Below, piece after piece: positions 4,155 through 5,067 of a DNA stretch of 5,067 nucleotides. Within the stretch, counting starts at the first letter, position 1; each line of letters opens with the position of its first letter. Position numbers and translations under genes: made by a program. The notes under the pieces were generated by a model. It worked only from the letters and a program-made list of their open reading frames with translations. It made no database searches and was not told the origin of the DNA. Where the stretch lies: positions 1 to 5,067 of the forward strand of contig PKTV01000544.1 of the NCBI GenBank assembly GCA_002868985.1. Reading direction: 5' to 3'. The stretch comes from Desulfobacteraceae bacterium (GTDB lineage: Bacteria > Desulfobacterota > Desulfobacteria > Desulfobacterales > UBA11574).

Positions 4155-4862
4155 ATGCGGGAAAGTCAGAAAAGCTTTAAAAGCCCCCCCAAAAGATATC
4201 AGCCCAGGGGGCTTTCTATTCTCTATGAAGATCATGATATTCTGGTTGTGAATAAAATGAGTGGTCTTTTAACAGTGAGTACTGAGAAAGTCAGAGAAAA
4301 TACAGCTTATTATCTTTTAAATACGTACGTAAGAAAAGGGAATCAGAAATCAAGAAACCGGGTATTTATCGTGCACCGTTTGGATAGAGATTCTTCCGGT
4401 GTTATCGTTTTTGCTAAAAATGAAAATGCCAAGCGTTATCTTCAAAAAGAGTGGCATGGATTTAAAAAAAAGTACTATGCCGTAGTTCATGGAACGTTAC
4501 AGGAGAAGGAGGGGGTAATTACTTCATATCTTGCAGAAAACCGTGCCCATAAAATGTATTCTGTTGATGATCCTGAAAAAGGTAAGCTTTCTAAGACCGG
4601 GTTTAAAGTTCTGAGAGAATCAAAAAAGTACAGTCTGCTTGAAATAGATCTGCTTACAGGCAGGAAAAATCAGATCCGGGTCCATTTTTCGGAAAAAGGT
4701 TCTCCTGTAGCCGGAGATAAAATGTATGGGAAAAAAGACAAGGGTATTAAGAGACTTACACTTCATGCGGCCTCCATAACCATATTACATCCCGATACAA
4801 AAGAGAAAATGACCTTTGAGACAAAGATGCCTGGTTATTTTGAATCACTTGTAAATAGTTGA
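4155..4862 (+). CDS. RluA-family RNA pseudouridine synthase, short form without S4 domain
   Basis: The 235-residue enzyme should turn a specific uridine in rRNA or tRNA into pseudouridine in the cytoplasm. Domain signs in order are ILYEDHDILVVNKMSGLLTV (22-41), the catalytic loop HRLDRDSSGVIVFAK (74-88) with D77 as the nucleophile, KKYYAVVHG (105-113) with the family Tyr, TGRKNQIRVHF (168-178) and a C-terminal LHAASITILHP (203-213). It lacks the N-terminal S4 RNA-binding domain of RluC/RluD and is near RluA and TruC in size, so the target base cannot be told. The usual His in the motif TGRxHQIR is N172 here, a variant I believe occurs in other family members. The ATG has no clear ribosome binding site. 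It is kept because the basic lead-in KRYQPRGLSILYED resembles homologs. A GC-rich hairpin lies in codons 9-21. Confidence 0.9.
   Translation: MRESQKSFKSPPKRYQPRGLSILYEDHDILVVNKMSGLLTVSTEKVRENTAYYLLNTYVRKGNQKSRNRVFIVHRLDRDSSGVIVFAKNENAKRYLQKEWHGFKKKYYAVVHGTLQEKEGVITSYLAENRAHKMYSVDDPEKGKLSKTGFKVLRESKKYSLLEIDLLTGRKNQIRVHFSEKGSPVAGDKMYGKKDKGIKRLTLHAASITILHPDTKEKMTFETKMPGYFESLVNS
4180..4215 (+). promoter_or_regulatory. Hairpin inside the start of the pseudouridine synthase gene
   Basis: AAAGCCCCC (4180-4188) and GGGGGCTTT (4207-4215) form a perfect 9-bp stem with an 18-base loop, 25 bases after the start codon. GC-rich pairing this close to the start in an otherwise A+T-rich gene could slow translation or be a protein or RNA binding site. 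It encodes ordinary residues (SPPKRYQPRG), so chance remains possible. Confidence 0.4.
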
Positions 4863-4946
4863 GGGGTCGGAAAGTTTTTATAAATAGTCGCTCCATGGAT
4901 AATCTTTTTTTAAACCGCGTGAACTCGTGGCAAGGGTTCGTAAAGT

Positions 4947-5038
4947 AAGAACAGGAATAAATCTTTGAAAAATTAATAGGTTTGCCATACAATCTTTAAT
5001 TTATTTTAAAGATGCGATTTCGGCATGCGCCTGTTCTT
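4947..5038. repeat. Nested inverted repeats in the non-coding tail
   Basis: Outer arms AAGAACAGG (4947-4955) and CCTGTTCTT (5030-5038) are perfect 9-bp complements. Inside is a perfect 8-bp hairpin, ATCTTTAA (4992-4999) with TTAAAGAT (5006-5013). The 92-bp unit could be the inverted ends of a small non-autonomous element or a structured 3' region after the pseudouridine synthase gene. No gene is visible in 4863-5067. Confidence 0.3.
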
Positions 5039-5067
5039 TCTAACGATCCCTAAGCCACTCAAACAGC

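Noticed and set aside
5040..5066. Minus-strand tail reading LFEWLRDR then stop at the window edge, possibly a protein C-terminus
   Set aside because: Only eight residues are visible, the other frames are equally open at the edge, and no family can be assigned.

Overview
The window looks like an accessory, patchwork stretch of a Gram-negative, probably marine or sediment proteobacterial chromosome. The left third carries single-gene integron cassettes of a type common in marine Gammaproteobacteria (DUF3465, with a long-form PhnA protein nearby). The TPR-methyltransferase, the short pseudouridine synthase and the GGGGTC-type palindromes are the sort of content I associate with Desulfobacterota (Deltaproteobacteria) and some Gammaproteobacteria. 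I cannot assign a genus. Base composition shifts visibly from gene to gene: the TPR-methyltransferase is clearly richer in G+C than the A+T-rich cyclase-like and RluA genes. This fits genes of different origin placed side by side.

Layout. Bases 1-144 are the last 47 codons of a DUF1254/DUF1214-type protein. It is followed by a recognisable integron attC site (159-231), a complete cassette gene for a small exported or anchored DUF3465 protein (261-704), and the left half of a second attC (707-750). A 72-bp palindromic repeat interrupts that second attC. A second copy, 70 of 72 bases identical and in the same orientation, lies 843 bp further on (1592-1663). Between the two copies sit a full-length phnA-like gene (845-1426) and an unexplained two-stem inverted repeat (1476-1538). 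Next is a TPR-repeat plus SAM-methyltransferase gene (1703-3070).

Bases 3071-3334 hold no complete gene, but show nested inverted repeats (3146-3251) followed by a good ribosome binding site and an ATG (3269). That reading frame stops after 12 codons, just where sequence resembling the end of the palindromic repeat begins. This may be the leader of a lost gene. A DUF2652 cyclase-fold gene follows (3335-3937), then a strong hairpin and a diverged palindrome copy (3977-4040), then an RluA-family pseudouridine synthase without an S4 domain (4155-4862). The last 205 bases show only nested inverted repeats.

All genes lie on the + strand, but gaps of 116-397 bases, most of them holding repeats, separate them, so they do not look like one operon. 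No shared pathway is apparent. The best-supported story is accretion by integron capture and by palindromic repeats. The two most checkable observations are the interrupted attC, whose surviving R'' box is perfectly complementary to its own cassette's 5' end, and the phnA gene bracketed by near-identical repeats. No stretch over 300 bases is without a gene once the intergenic elements are counted.
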